From Daucus carota subsp. sativus (taxonomy: Eukaryota; Streptophyta; Magnoliopsida; Apiales; Apiaceae): a stretch of DNA of 64,000 nt. The stretch's first letter is position 1. Every line of letters begins with the position of its first letter. Both the position numbers and the translations under genes were made by a program. Positions 8,911-22,341 of the stretch are shown piece after piece. Location of the stretch: assembly GCF_001625215.2 (NCBI RefSeq), contig NC_030384.2:46038390-46102389 (forward strand), written 5' to 3'. A model generated the notes under the pieces. That model was given only the letters and a program-made list of their open reading frames with translations. It made no database searches and was not told where the DNA came from.

Positions 8911-11900
8911 TTGATATATTTTATTTTGTACTACAATGTATGGATTATGGAAGGAGTATTCATGAAACCAAATGTTTGGAAAACTATGGTTCCAAAAGAC
9001 TTGAAACTATCCCTTTTCTGGGAGTTGAAAATAAAATTTTAGTGTTCCTCAAAGCGCGTATATTTTATTGCTAATTGCCGTTGCCTGGGGAGTTTTGAGT
9101 TTATAGTAACCTACATGTACAATTACACACTTGAATATGATTGTTTCTAACTCTACTATCTGTTCGTCAATAAAAGTAGCAGCAGCAGCAGATATTGGAG
9201 CCTCGCAATGATCATTGAAGGTCTCTTCAACTCTAATCCACATAGTTTTTGGTTCATGTTTTCTCAGTTTTATATATACCATAATATCTACAAAATTTTA
9301 AAAATAGTTATTTACTTGAGATACTATACCACCACTCAAATTTATGAGTCAATAGGTCAATAGCTATACATAAACTTAATTCAGATGCACATAGTTTATC
9401 TTGATTTTGTGCTGTTGCAATATCAAAATATCGGTATGTAGATTCTGACTAGATTGTACAGAATGTTATAAGTATCTTTTTATATATATAATCTTTGTGC
9501 ATTGATTGCTTATATGTTACAATTTTATCTTATTATCCAAGTAGTTTGTCATCTGGACTAAGAGCACTCTTATTTTTGGATTTCCATCTGATTAATGATA
9601 CAGTGCAAACAACTTCATGAGTTTTCATTCTCATTTTCGTGATCTAACATCAGTAAATTTTATATCGACTTTCCCTTTATGCTCATCTGAAACTTTATCA
9701 GTAGGTTCTGGGGGAATAAGTAGAAGTTATATAGGTTTCTTTCGAACATTTTTATGTCCTTTATTCAACTTGAGCATTTCTGTGTATTATCATTTTTTAG
9801 TACTAGATTGTGTAAACAAATTGTATCATTGTATGTACTATTTTTTTCAATATATTATTGTTGACATGTTGAACAGCTAAATCAGTAGTATCTTCTGAGT
9901 TTCCTTTATGTGGTATCAATTGCAATTTAAGAATAGAGGGAGCACAAATGCTTTTATATTTTCCAAGCAAACCAATTATCACCTTGAAGTTAATGCTGAC
10001 AATTTTGAAGGGGCTCTGGACAGGTGAATTCTATTCCCATATCTTTGTAATTGTTCTTAATTCTTTGAAAAGGTATGCTGGTTCATTCACTCTTAGATTG
10101 CACAGTTCTTTCATAAACCACTGATGTCCAATTTTACTCGGATTTTGGGACTTGAGGAATGTTACTGATGAGGTACACATGGCCATGTCTGGGTTGTGAA
10201 ATGCCCTTCTACATTTACATGTATATATATATGATAATAGCATCTGTCGACTAATAGATCTTTTTCTTGGACATGTAGCAGCCAGTAGATATTACTACCT
10301 GTATTGCATACATGTTCCACAGATAAATAATTAGTATGCAGCTTGAACAATAGTTCCATGTTTATCATTAAACTGTGTTGTTATTGCATACACTCTGCAC
10401 TAACTACATGTAATCCTGTCAGGTTAAGGCTACTAAATATTTGTATTACTGTTGATCAATTAATAGCCTTCTAAGATAAACGATACGCTAATATAACTAT
10501 CTTGGATAACATGTTTATTCAGGTTTCTTTTCCAATTTTATATTAGCTCTATCAAATGCAATGAAATTGCATTTGTGAAATTGTATATAATTGTCATTTG
10601 AAACACAAAAGCATATTTGACATCGATATGCGTTCACATTGTATGGTTTTGATTTGACTTTTTTTCTATTTCTCCTAATTCTGACATTGGAGTTGTTCAC
10701 GGAGCTCTCAGCCACATGCAAGGTAGACTTCCTCTATCAGCACAATATTATTATGTGTTAACTTTGCATATACTAGGCAGATAATATGTATTTTACCAGG
10801 ATTTTTCCATTTTGCATCACACAATTTTTGGTCTTTTTTCCATTATTCCTCACTCTCCTTTGTATTTTGTAGCCTTGAGTTCTTTCCAGTTCCTGTAACT
10901 TAAAGAAAGAAAGTATTGTGAAGCTCCAAGTACATGCACAGATTTGTGGAGCTATAATTGAAGTGTATTACTCAACTTTTGCCTTTGGACTTCTGCCTGA
11001 CTATTTGCTCAATAATTTTAGTAGCATCCTCTGGAAAATTGGCTGACTGGGTCATCTTTGCCTTCAACTTTCAGCCTGGCCAAAGTTCAGTTAAGATTAA
11101 ATGAGCTCTCCACTAACTGTAAGGTGTGTTTTCAGCAGTTAAAGCTTTATCTTTTTATGCATAATTATGTGTTCAGTCTTCTCCTTTTCTATTTTTATTC
11201 ACATGTGTTCACTAATAAAATTTTAAATCTTTTGTGAGTAATATGATTAATATATTCATTATTGAAATGGCTTCTGCAACTTGCAAGATGTTAATGGTCT
11301 TATGTACAAACATTAAAAATGTGGTAGTAGTTTAGTACTTGATATTCCATTCGAATCTGTTGGGCCAGCCAGTGTTGACAATTGGGCTGGGGCCTGGCTA
11401 TTCCTGCATGCATTTGCTGCAAGAAACTGCAAGCCAAGGACACTAGACTTTCATATTTCTGTACTCGGTCAGTGAATACTGAATTGTATAGAACATGTTA
11501 TATAAAGAAAAAAAAAAGGTTGTTGACCATAAGGTTGTCAGCATAAAGATCTGATATAAAGTCTAAAGTCAGAACAAAAACAATATTATGATGATGCCTA
11601 GCTCAACAATGTGAAGAACTAAACTAGGAGTGTTTCCGTTACTTTAGGTACCCCTGCAGTTCTTAAAAAATGTCGGTAAACAAAGCAACTATCTGTAATC
11701 TGAATAGTACTGTATCTGTTTATTTATAACTTCCCTCTATTCAGCTTGTTATGTTTGTTGCTTAATATGATGGATGAGCCGTGTATGCTCATATGGATTT
11801 TGATCATGTCTCAACGTTCTTCATATGAGCAAGAAGCGGCAGCAACAAGAATGCACCCAGAGGGCTGCAATCGACTAGTTTCGAGAAAGGGAATATTAAT

Positions 11901-12430
11901 AATTCAACAGTTAGGAAGTTGTTTCTTTTAAGCAACCATTACTAAAACGGGGACAATGTTTTCTTCTTCAATGTTTCTGGAAAGCGACCCATCAGAAACC
12001 TCTAAATGGGCGGTCTGATAATGTGTTGCCTCTTTATATTCTGCCTTTATATCCAAATAAACACAAATTCCTATTAGGTTGTATTAGAAATTCGCAAGCT
12101 AATCAATTTTGTAACTATTACAGACTACAAAAACTCCAATCACAAAACTATTAGTATTACAAAACTAAGTCAAAGTAGCCTAATTATGAAAATTAAGAAT
12201 AATCCTTAGAATAAGTATGTAGCTTTAGCTGAGTGACACATCTTTGTCTTGCACCTGAAATTGCCGGGATGCAACTTTTGAAATTCCATGATTTGCAAAC
12301 CGAAAGATGTGTTTGTTTGATGCATAGTTGAAAGATTCTAAAGTTATCATAATTGAGTTTGCTAAGGCGACAACTATGTCCGTACATAGATTAGACAAGT
12401 GATTTGAATATACGATGGAAAATGATTTTG
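8911..12430. other. Intergenic region, no gene recognised
   Basis: This holds the 3' flank of the monooxygenase gene and about 3 kb of mixed composition. A few short open stretches end in donor-like sites, for example around 9885-10021 and 11075-11120. None gives a protein I recognise, and they do not chain into a convincing gene. A transcribed noncoding locus or very old gene remnants are possible. Confidence 0.35.
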
Positions 12431-12945
12431 ATCGGAATGGATCCCTGTATTCATATAAATACTACTCCCTCCGTCCCCCTGAGTTGTATACATTGGGGGA
12501 CGGGGACGCGGCACGGACTTTAATGCTCCTGTAAAATGTAGTTGTGTAATTTATTTTTGAATTTTTTTTTCTGAATTAAAGTTTGGATGTTATATTTTTA
12601 TTCAGAAAAAGAAAATCTCAAAAATAAGTTACGGAACTATATTTTATAAGAGCATTGAAATGCGTGTCGAACAGTTGAAAAGAAACGTATACAATTAAAT
12701 GGGACAGAGGGAGTATCAACTATGACCTCCAATCTTAATTATCATGTCATCTATTATATGTCTAATAAAGTAAGGGTGAGTAATTTAATTCATTGAGATT
12801 AAACTACCCTTGCATCGGAATGGATCCCTGTATTCATATAAATAGTATCAACTATGACCTCCAATCTTAATTATCATGTCATCTATTATATGTCTAATAA
12901 AGTAAGGGTGAGTAATTTAATTCATTGAGACTAAACTACCCTTGC
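12431..12945 (+). repeat. 132-bp tandem duplication with a MITE in one copy only
   Basis: The unit starting ATCGGAATGGATCCCTG occurs at 12431-12813 and again at 12814-12945. Removing the Stowaway element plus one TA from the first copy leaves exactly 132 bases, equal to the second copy. The copies are nearly identical; I noticed single differences beside the insertion site and near the right end. Confidence 0.9.
12465..12713 (-). mobile_element. Stowaway-like MITE, copy 2 of the 251-bp subfamily
   Basis: It begins CTCCCTCCGTCCCCCTGAG, ends GGGACAGAGGGAG, and is flanked by TA (12463-12464 and 12714-12715). It is close to the reverse complement of 1026-1276. The empty TA site is preserved in the adjacent tandem copy at about 12847-12848. 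Confidence 0.9.
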
Positions 12946-15046
12946 CACTATACATGTATATTCATAAATAATAAGGCTAATTCTGACTTTTTATACTAAC
13001 ATAATTAGACATTAATGTCTCTTCATTAATATATATTAATTACTTTATAATAAAAATTCCAATACATATAAGTATATAATATTTATAATTATGATTTAAT
13101 AAAAAATAAATATTTACTGGTGTAAAAAGCGGCGATTAATGAGATTAATTAACATGATCATTATTTGAAATTAGTTTAATATTATATATGTTAAAATAAT
13201 ATATAATCATTTTTCAAACTTTAATTTTCCTCCATAATTTTTGTAAATTTTTATATTCTGGCTGATTTTTGAGCTATTAATCAAATCTCTTACCAATTAG
13301 GTATCGATTTAATTGGATTTTATCAAATCAGATCAAAATCCGTCTGATTATCGATTAATCCGTTAATTCGGCCGATTTTACCATAAGTTTTGAATACTTA
13401 TAAATAAAATATATAATAAAATAAAAAAAGTGGACTATTAGTGAGAAGTAAGTCTAGACTTATAAGTTTATTAAAATGTTTGAAAGAAAGTTAAAGTCTT
13501 GATAAAAAAAATGGAATTTTCAGCTTCTTATATGTTCTTCTGACTTTTTATACAAACGGGTTACGGAAAATAGAAACGCTTATAAAAGGAAGTCGGAAGC
13601 AGGGCATTCTAACATACACATGATATGACTTCAAATACAAACAAATAATACATTTAAATTACATTTATAACACAAATAATCTTAATTTAGAAAAGATAAA
13701 CAAAAAGATATGAGATATATGAAAAAATAATTTAAAACAACCCGTGCTTTGCACAGGTTAAAAAGTTTTTTACATAAAAATTGTATACAATTTTGTGCGT
13801 ACTTAGAAAAGCAGAAATACCATAAAAGACAAAGATGGTTTGGTTCGCAACCTCCAGCTTTCACTTGCTGCTGCAATCAAATTCTTTTGAATCAGCGGTC
13901 ACCAATCAAATCCCTTTTCAATCGGCTATTGTTACGTTTTCTTAGCATCATTTTACATGTTTTATTTGAATCTCATCGATTATCGTCATGCATTTTATGT
14001 CGGGATATTCCAGGGTGCTTCATACAGGTCACCGGTTGGAAAATCCTCGAGATTATATCCGAGTCGAATAGCATCAGACTATAACGGGGCTTGTGCGTCT
14101 TTTAAATGTAAACGCATCAGAAAAAGACGAGAGGGATCAAAATCTGTAGATTTAGGAAATTCTTTTAGAGAAGGCAAGAATGTTCTTTATGCTCAACTGA
14201 AAAGTTGAAAAAAAAAAAAATGAAAATAAGGGTGGGAAAGAAAAGAAGAGAAAAAAGGGTCACGGAAAGATGCAAAAGAAAGGGGTGCAGATGTTGAATA
14301 AATCTCCGTTTTTGTCCATATATAAAGTTGTAACCAACCTCTACATTCTAAAATCATTATAACAATGTGGCCCATCTGAGCGAGTTGGACATCAGGGCCC
14401 ATCAAATCAGCTTTCCTTCCTCCAAATTTATTCAAATCTCATCAAATTAAAAACTTTTATTGGTGGTGGTGGACACAGCCCCTGCGAGGCCCCCCTCTCA
14501 ATTATTCATCACTGTCTGCATGAGTATTATTATTGTTATTATATTCTTAGGGCACAGGGTTGAAGAGTTACGTTTTTCTCATCACTAAAAGATGCACACA
14601 CCAACCGGAACTAGGATTTGACTAGATACATCATAAATTATTTTGCACATATTGGAAGTCTTTATAGGTTGTCCGTAAATATCCGTCGTATTTTATGAAA
14701 AACAGTTTTCAAGATAAAGAACGGTTTTAGTTTGAGATCAACTATTTCTTCCATTTTGAAATGTCCACATTTCTAAGCCGTTTGATTATACTTAAATTAT
14801 TGTTTTTAATTTTTCTTTTTGAATTATACTATAATATTAATCATATATTTTTATTAGGAAAAAAATTAAAAACAATAATTTTATTTATACAATTAAAATT
14901 TTTAGTTGACTTAAAAGTAAAAGTTATCCAAACACTTTTCATCGGTTATAAGTCAAGTTCACTTATCACTTCCGATCTCCTTCTTTACGTTAAGCAATCT
15001 TTTAAACTAAATTAAAATGACCCCTTAAACGGGAGTAATAAGAATA
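12946..15046. other. AT-rich intergenic DNA with degenerate repeats
   Basis: Around 13270-13390 there are diverged GATTAATC/CCGATT-rich sequences resembling the hAT-like family. Around 13390-13570 is a block similar to 18565-18770 (ACTTATAAGTTTATTAAA, then TTCTGACTT...ACAAACG), probably another old element. The block at 14690-15030 shows the same style of sequence. No gene is recognised; the open frame at 13957-14208 has no family signature. Confidence 0.35.
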
Positions 15047-15233
15047 GAGTTTGTCTGGTGTGTGCCATGGGGCATGGGCACATGTTGAGTATAAAATTTT
15101 ATGTATTTGGCTATTTTGATTGATATGATTATTGTATATGTATGATATCCATCATTATTAAAGAATAAAAATCAATCAAAATGATTCAAACTCATAAAAT
15201 TTTTTGTTAACATGTGCAGCACACCGAAAAACC
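15047..15233 (+). mobile_element. Short Mutator-like MITE, copy A (187 bp)
   Basis: It starts GAGTTTGTCTGGTGTGTGCC and ends GTGCAGCACACCGAAAAACC, with the direct repeat AATAAGAATA on both sides (15037-15046 and 15234-15243). It belongs with the better-preserved copies at 27979-28171 and 35808-35996. A duplication of 9-10 bases points to the Mutator superfamily. Confidence 0.8.
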
Positions 15234-18200
15234 AATAAGAATATATGTTAACCTGTTTCTTCAAAAAAGAATATATGCTAACCTAGCTAGTAGAGAAGGA
15301 ATGCCGATAACAAAAGCCGTAGCTTCATAGCTTGCAAATACAACTAAACTAGAAATGTGTTTTGAGTGGAGAAGCTAGCCAGCTAGAGTACACAGAGAGG
15401 AAAATATATATTTCGAATAATTAATCTGAGTGTAAAGCTAAAAGGCGAGGACGTGCATGCATTCCAGAGCAGGGCTAATAACAGACGGGGCTGCAGCACC
15501 TGATCAGCGTGAAATAAGGTTCATTCAGCACTGCCTCTTTTTAATCGATAAATCTGAATAATTCGAGAAAGTCAGTTAATTATGTTATTTTGTCCGTTTA
15601 CAAACTTTTGTCCCTCACTTTTATTTAATTATTTAAAAAATTGACATTTTAAAATCATAGACTCCGCTGGTACTATAAAAAAAAGAGAGAGACATGGTGT
15701 CACCATACGTGCATGGACGGAACGTTGTGCAACCTGTTTTCTACTAGTAGTATTTATCTTAAGAAACAAGTAATCAGAGCAACTCAGTCGTCCTCAGTCC
15801 TCAGTCGGCCCCTCCTCCTATCTCACAGTACTCATCAGGCATGCAGTAGCAATACTCAGTTTGATCAGTTGCTGATAATTTCAGAATTATTATGTAACAT
15901 GCCATTGCCATGGACTTTTCTAAATCTTCGTCTATATATACATATATTTTTTTCTGCGGTTTTTTATGATGTGTCCAGCAGCATACATTAATAAAATTTT
16001 CTGATTTTTATTGGCTTAAACTCTCAATTCTTTAAATGACTTCTTGAACATAATATTTTTGATTGATCACATAATTTTGAACATGAGCCTACTTTTTAAA
16101 GGCCTTCTCAAATTTAAGTAAGGGGTTCTTGAAAATTTATCTTTAAAACAGAAGGTATTGCCAAATTTAATTAAAATTTTGTGCTAACTTATATATTAAT
16201 TTGTCAAATAATTGTTGGGATAACAACTCAAAGAACTCCGACTAATATTACACATAACATTTATTTAATTATTAGACAACATAATTTTGCTGAAATAAAA
16301 CAAATTATTCTCAACTATTGAAACATGTATTTTAGAATAATTTTTTAGAAAAAATTAAAATTAAAATAGTTACAAATGTCAATATATAAAAGGTTTTATA
16401 ATTCAACAACGATAATGTATATAATATATTAAGAATATGATGATATAATCAGATAAAAAACATTGTAATTATAATAAATAATAAAATTTTAAAAATTATT
16501 TAAAAAACATGTCATAATAACTTATCCTAATGCTGAATTGACTCATTTTTAAAAAAAATCAAAAAAAAATCAAACTCCTTTCAAGTCCCCTCAATCCAGA
16601 CAGGTCATCTCATCCCTAACTGATACCACGTTACCATTGTGTGCCAGAATCCATTCAAATCCCAGAAGTTAACTCTTACAAAATCTTGCAAACAATGTGC
16701 AGATTAGACTTTCAGACCACCATTAAATTCGAGTACAATAAATTTGAACTACATTAAATCTGAATAGGAACTAAATCATAACACCAGACAGAGTATATTC
16801 AATAAATAAATTTTATCATTTGTATTTGAACATGAGTATATATTGTCTAAAGTTCATACACTTGAGATACGGCCAAAGAAGATACTAGTATTAATAGAAA
16901 TACAAAAATGACGAAGAAAAATAAGGAAAAAGAAGAGAAAAAGGGAGAAATTAAAGAAGGTCGCAGAGAAGAAAGTTTAAAGAAACTGAAAAGGAATGGC
17001 CAGTAAGGTACTGATGAAGCCGTGTTGAATGAAAAAGGTAGTATGTAGTACGATTGTACACAATTCTTTGTCAGCAGCGGTTGCTTGTAATCACATGCTC
17101 TCTCGTATTATTCATAAATATAGTCAATATATGTGTCTTCTATACTTGCTCAACACCATATACCGTATAAAATTTTCCATCATATTTTTGTTGTTAATTA
17201 TTTGTCTTCTATTTAAATAAAAGTAGGAACGAAATATGGTTGTAAAAATTAGGAATTGAAATTAATCGTTTGAATTGTCAATTTAAAAATTATCGATTTT
17301 TTTTTTACATATCATAGATTTTTAATAAAATCGAGTGTAAATTGATAAATTATATTTTTTAAAAATTAATCAAGAACTTTTATAACACTAATAAGGAATC
17401 CTATATATTATTTAACAAATTTATTGAAATTTTTTGTGTCGCCAATTATATATAGTGGCGAGTTAGGGTATACGTGTAATTATTAATGATAACGCAAAAA
17501 TAATTGGACTTCTGATGAGCAGCAAGCTGGCCACAATCATGATTCAAATATACTGGGATGCAAAAGTAGATTATGTGGGCACGGCTAGAAAGAACAATAG
17601 AAGAATGTGTGTCTGTTTTATTACAATGTAGTAATACTTACACACGGTTTAGCCACTTAATTAGTTTCTTAGCAGTGAATTATATGCATAAACAAGCACA
17701 GCAGACCCATAATAAAGTGCATTCCAGATCCAGATATAATAAATGTTTTAAAACCTATTCGTACACATAAGAGATTACCAGATCAGGAAAAAAGTTCGGC
17801 ACTTTATAAAGCAATTAAATGCTCTCCCCACATCAAAAGAGAGTTTTGTTCTTTTACTGTAAAGAAATAGTTGATTAAGCAGACCCTGATCTCGTGCATA
17901 ACAGTTTGGATACTCTAAGATGTATTGAAACGTCGATGGAACTCGCTTTTCTTGATTTCGTTATACTAAATAACAAGCTGTCGAAGATCCTAGGGTTCTC
18001 AAATATATGATCTACCAACTTTGAATACTTTGGCATATATCAATATAATTCTTCATCATGATCCAAACTTTTGTATATACTTTACATCAAAAGCAACGAG
18101 TCTTTAGTTTTACAGCTTGGACCCCCCTCCCTTCTTACAAATTTGCTATGAATTTTGTATATTTAAAATACATAATGCGGATTAATAAGTGTGAGCAGAG

Positions 18201-19481
18201 TCCTCGTTCTTGTATATGCTGAATTAGTTTTCGGAATTTTGGGGTTTTTGTTACGTGAAATAACAGTCTGCATAGTATCAGACATGTCTATAGTCTTGTG
18301 CAAACAGTGTACAGTATGCGATACGTTAGAAATTTGGGGGACAACATTTCGATCTGGATATGTAATAAAGGATGACCGTGAAAAGTTAAATTTGATCCTT
18401 TAAGGCGAGTCCATTTAGTCTTTTACGCATATCTCGTATGAATATTTTTAAAAATATGGAGTACTTTATTGATAAAATGAGTTGTTAAAAGTAAATCAGT
18501 CGTTGATTGTCGGATATCCAATATTTGCTTGCAGCTTGGAATCCATGTATGTCCGTTCACAGGGGCCGTTTCAGTTATCTTAAAAAATTGATTTTTTATT
18601 TAAATTAAAGAACTAGAATAAAATTGAGAAGTAAATTAATAATTATAAGTTATTAAAGTTTTTGAAAAGGAAGCAAAATTTGTAAAAAAAAGGTTAGTAT
18701 TTTCTACTTCCAACTTCTTTTGCATGAAAATATTTCTTACTTATTTACACAAACGAGTCAACAAAAGAAAAACAGGCTTGTATGTTGGTTCTAATCTTTG
18801 ACTTGGAAGCTTTTGGAAGATTAGTTTTATTATCGTCGACAGGGTTTAATTTGAAAGCATATTTACATTCCTGATATTTACTTTTGTAGTTTCAGAAACT
18901 GAGCAGCAGCTGTACGTGTGGCCAAGAACTTAAAGCCAAAGAGGCCGCAATGGTATCATAAATGATCCCTCTAGTGTCTTCCGAAATATATATCACAAAT
19001 TTGGATACATTTGATTTTTGGGTGTATATATTGAGGTAGATATATAAATGGAAGACGATTAACGCACTAATGAGTAAAGTTAGTCTCCGTATTCCGGAAC
19101 ACGAAAATACACGATATAAAATTTACAGAAAAAGTGGTAGTGCAGCCACATAAGTGGACTTGTTCGGTGTTGATGCTTAAAACTCTTAGTAGTTGCTAGA
19201 GTAATTAGTGACATATATAGATTGGGGAACATAAACATATTACAAATATATGTGACTAGTAGAAAGTTGAGGGGGAGAGAAAGAGAAAGAGAAGGATGAT
19301 GGGGCCGTTGTCGTGTACCTAAATTCAAAGGGGCTTCATCTCTCTCTACTAGTAAGTATTCTCTTGAACGACAGGATCCGGGTCTGCCGCTCCCCATTGC
19401 TTAGCCTCTCTACCACAACATCATATCCCCTCTCTTCGCCTCTCTTCTCTTTTTATCCAATCCGAAGATTAGCTTCGGTTG
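15234..19481. other. Upstream region of the trihelix gene, otherwise no gene seen
   Basis: Most is AT-rich noncoding DNA. A diverged repeat lies at about 18565-18770. From about 19260 the strand becomes purine- and pyrimidine-patterned (GGGGGAGAGAAAGAGAAAGAG, later CTCTCTTCGCCTCTCTTCTC), as is common in plant promoters and 5' leaders, so the transcription start of the trihelix gene is probably in 19260-19470. Confidence 0.4.
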
Positions 19482-22341
19482 ATGGAAATGGAAGACCATC
19501 AGTATGGCATAGCGGATCTAAGGCACTTCATGAACGCCCGCCCCGCCACCTCCACCTCCGTCGGCTCCAATCTGTTCAATCAACCGACAGCCGAGCTCAT
19601 GAATAACCCGGTTCATCATCATCATCGTCAGCATCAGCATCAGCTTCATCACAGCACCGATCAGCTAGCCGCGCAGCAGCACTTGGAGATGCTTATCTCT
19701 ACGCGTCACCAGCTCAACTCTTCTTCGGACCAAATGAGTCCATTGCCGACTCCTCGCTCTTCGGCCTTTCTTCATCATCATCACCAGCATCATCCGCAAC
19801 AGCAGCATCAGCTGTTTCGGTCTGATTCCACGGCTACTGCCGGGACTTCAGCAGCGACTCTGGATATGGACCTCCAGATGAGCGGTGGAGGTGGAAATGG
19901 AGACGGCGGTACCGGAAGGTGGCCTAGACAAGAGACGCTCACTCTTCTGGAGATCAGATCACGGCTTGATCCTAAGTTCAAAGAAGCCAATCAGAAAGGC
20001 CCTCTTTGGGATGAAGTCTCTAGGTATGAACACATACAATCTCTTCTTTCCTTAAACCTAGCTGCATATTATAACATTCATCACTATACCCTAGACTAGA
20101 TGCATGATTATAAGATATCTCTCTCCCTCTCTCCCTCTCTCAATCTCTCTAGATCTCTCTCACCCTCGGCTTCTTTCTCATTCTCAGACTTCAACCGACT
20201 CCTCTATGACAATTAGGTTTCTGATAACAATCAACACACGGTCACATGCGAGTGGGGGAGAGAGAATTAGGGAGGAGGGAGACGACGAATATAAATAAAA
20301 TATAAAATATCTTGTTTCCGTCTTATCTGCCACTTGATTTTTTAATTCTTCGTTATACCTTCATGATTGACTAGAGCTTCCACTGTTCATCCCTAATCTT
20401 CTTGCTACCTTTTACACAATTCACCAACACCATTTAATCCCCCATATCATACTAATATTACCAACTGTTTGCTTCTATTCCTCGTTTCGGATCAAAGATC
20501 AACTGTTGCTGAATCCGATCCATATTCGATATCGCTGGTTTACATATTGTTCAAGAACTATCAAAAAAACTACTGCTTACGAAGTTGAGTATTCATCTCG
20601 GTTAATCAAAAGCTTAATCATTAGTTTTGTATATGTGTAAGTGTAATCTAGTATTTGAAGGTAGTGAAAATTATTCCATCAGGAAAAGACAATGTGTATG
20701 TAGAAGCAGCTATCCCAATGTCTCGCCTTTCTCCAGAAAACTTTATTAAAATGACAAAAAAAATTCCTTCATGATCATTAGCAAAGATCATTATGACTCG
20801 ACCTAAGTTTACACTTTATTTCCACTTTGATTCATCCTCGCTTATTAGTGGACTACATATGGGTATTTTTTATCATTAAGATTCTTCCCCTCCCATATGT
20901 ATGTAATCATTATCTTCTACATTCGAATCGCTTTTTGCATATTTTAATGAAATTTGTATTCGTCACTTTATATTATCCTTTGTGTAGAATAATGAGCGTT
21001 GATCATGGGTACCAAAGAAGTGGAAAGAAATGCAGAGAAAAATTCGAGAATTTGTACAAGTATTACAAGAAGACTAAAGAAGGGAAAGCCGGGAGGCAGG
21101 ATGGTAAGCATTATAGATTCTTTCGACAGCTTGAGGCTCTCTATGGTGAATCGTCGAGCAACAATCCGACTACATCGGTTCTGAACAATGCACATTTAAG
21201 TGGAGCTGGAGTTGCTGCGTTTCCGTATGGGAGTTCTCAGGTTCCGAATCAGGAAGTGTTTCATCAGACTCCGAGGCAGATGATTGATGATAGCTTTACT
21301 CCGTCGAACTCCTCGGCTTTTGTTACTTCTTCGTCGGATGAGTACTGCAGTGATCTGAATGCGGCCGCGTTGAAGAGAAAAGGTAAGAGGAGTTGGAAGG
21401 CGAAGATAAAGGATTTTATTGATGGACAGATGAGGAAACTTATGGATAAGCAGGAGGTTTGGCTCGAGAAGATGATGAAGAGTATCGAGCATAAGGAGCA
21501 GGAGAGGATGATGCGCGAGGAGGAATGGAGGAAACAGGAGGCAGCTAGGACCGAGAGAGAGCACAAATTTTGGGAAAAGGAAAGAGCTTGGATTGAAGCG
21601 CGGGATGCTGGCCTAATGGAAGCCTTGCACAAGCTAACCGGGACTAAAGACATTAGGGCCCCGGTTAGGTCTTCATCTCCTGATCAAGGTGATCATGGGG
21701 AGCTTCTGTCAATGAGGGCTGCTCATCATCAACATCCGCTTCAAAACCCGAACGATAATGGGAGTGAGACGATGATGCCAAACAGCAGCGAGAGCTGGCC
21801 AGAATGTGAGATCACGAGACTGATCCAACTGAGGAGTAGCATGGAGCCGATGTTTGTTCAGCAAAGCGGGACTTCAGAAGAGGAAGTGTTGTGGGAGGAG
21901 ATCGCATCTAACATGGCGTGCTTGGGATATGACAATCGGAGTGCTGCAATGTGCAAAGAGAAGTGGGAAAGCATCAACAATTATCTAGCCAAAGCCAAGG
22001 ATCAATCTAGCAAGAAACGCAAAGAGAACAACGTGACTCCCACAGTAAGCAGCAGCTGTTTTTACTTTCAGAACAACGAATCGATCTGCAATAATCAAGG
22101 CGGAGAAGGAGAGTACCGAGAAACCAATGATCTAGGAGGCGGAGGAGCCCTCGGAGGTCTTGAATTGACGACATCGCTACTGATACAAAGTGGCCACCAT
22201 GAGAACGCCTCAAGGCCGCCTCCAGATTCCAATGTAGCCAGCAGCACAATGCAAGGTAGCTCATTTAGGTTTTTCATGGGAGATCAGACAGATAACTTAT
22301 GGGAAAATTATGGATTGAAGCCGAGTAAGGGCGATAATTAA
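19482..22341 (+). CDS. PTL: Trihelix transcription factor, PETAL LOSS-like (2 exons, 631 aa)
   Basis: The exons are 19482-20023 and 20988-22341, joined inside an Arg codon. The protein is a nuclear GT-2-type DNA-binding factor; Arabidopsis PETAL LOSS limits growth between sepals and guides petal initiation. The N-terminus is His/Gln-rich. The first trihelix domain starts at R146 (RWPRQETLTLLEIRSRLD) and crosses the intron into GYQRSGKKCREKFENLYKYY. A basic patch KRKGKRSWKAKIKDF looks like a nuclear signal. A charged central helix rich in Glu, Lys and Arg follows. The second trihelix begins at W451 (WPECEITRLIQLRSS) and includes MCKEKWESINNYL. The start DHQYGIADLRHFM resembles the PTL N-terminus, supporting ATG 19482. 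Homologues are about 590 residues, so this one is slightly longer. It could still be a close GT-2/GTL paralogue. Confidence 0.9.
20118..20164 (+). repeat. CT-rich microsatellite in the trihelix intron
   Basis: An imperfect (CT)n/(CTCTCC)n run lies about 95 bases after the exon 1 donor in the 964-base intron. GAGA-type CT runs are common in plant gene introns and leaders; no function can be read here. Confidence 0.7.

Noticed and set aside
9885..10021. Exon-like open stretch ending in a donor-like CAGGTGAA
   Set aside because: No recognisable protein, no second exon in phase, and no conserved motif. Chance is sufficient to explain it.
13735..13765. CCCGTGCTTTGCACAGG palindrome-like motif
   Set aside because: This motif is common in plant repeats, but I cannot define boundaries or a class here.
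13957..14208. 83-codon ORF with a basic C-terminal part
   Set aside because: No domain, AT-rich setting and no promoter or splice context; it overlaps another random ORF in a second frame.
19080..19397. 105-codon minus-strand ORF upstream of the trihelix gene
   Set aside because: It overlaps the probable promoter and leader of the trihelix gene, has low-complexity Ser/Leu/Pro sequence and resembles no family.
21196..21653. Minus-strand ORFs of 122 and 129 codons
   Set aside because: They are shadows of the charged helix region of the trihelix coding exon.
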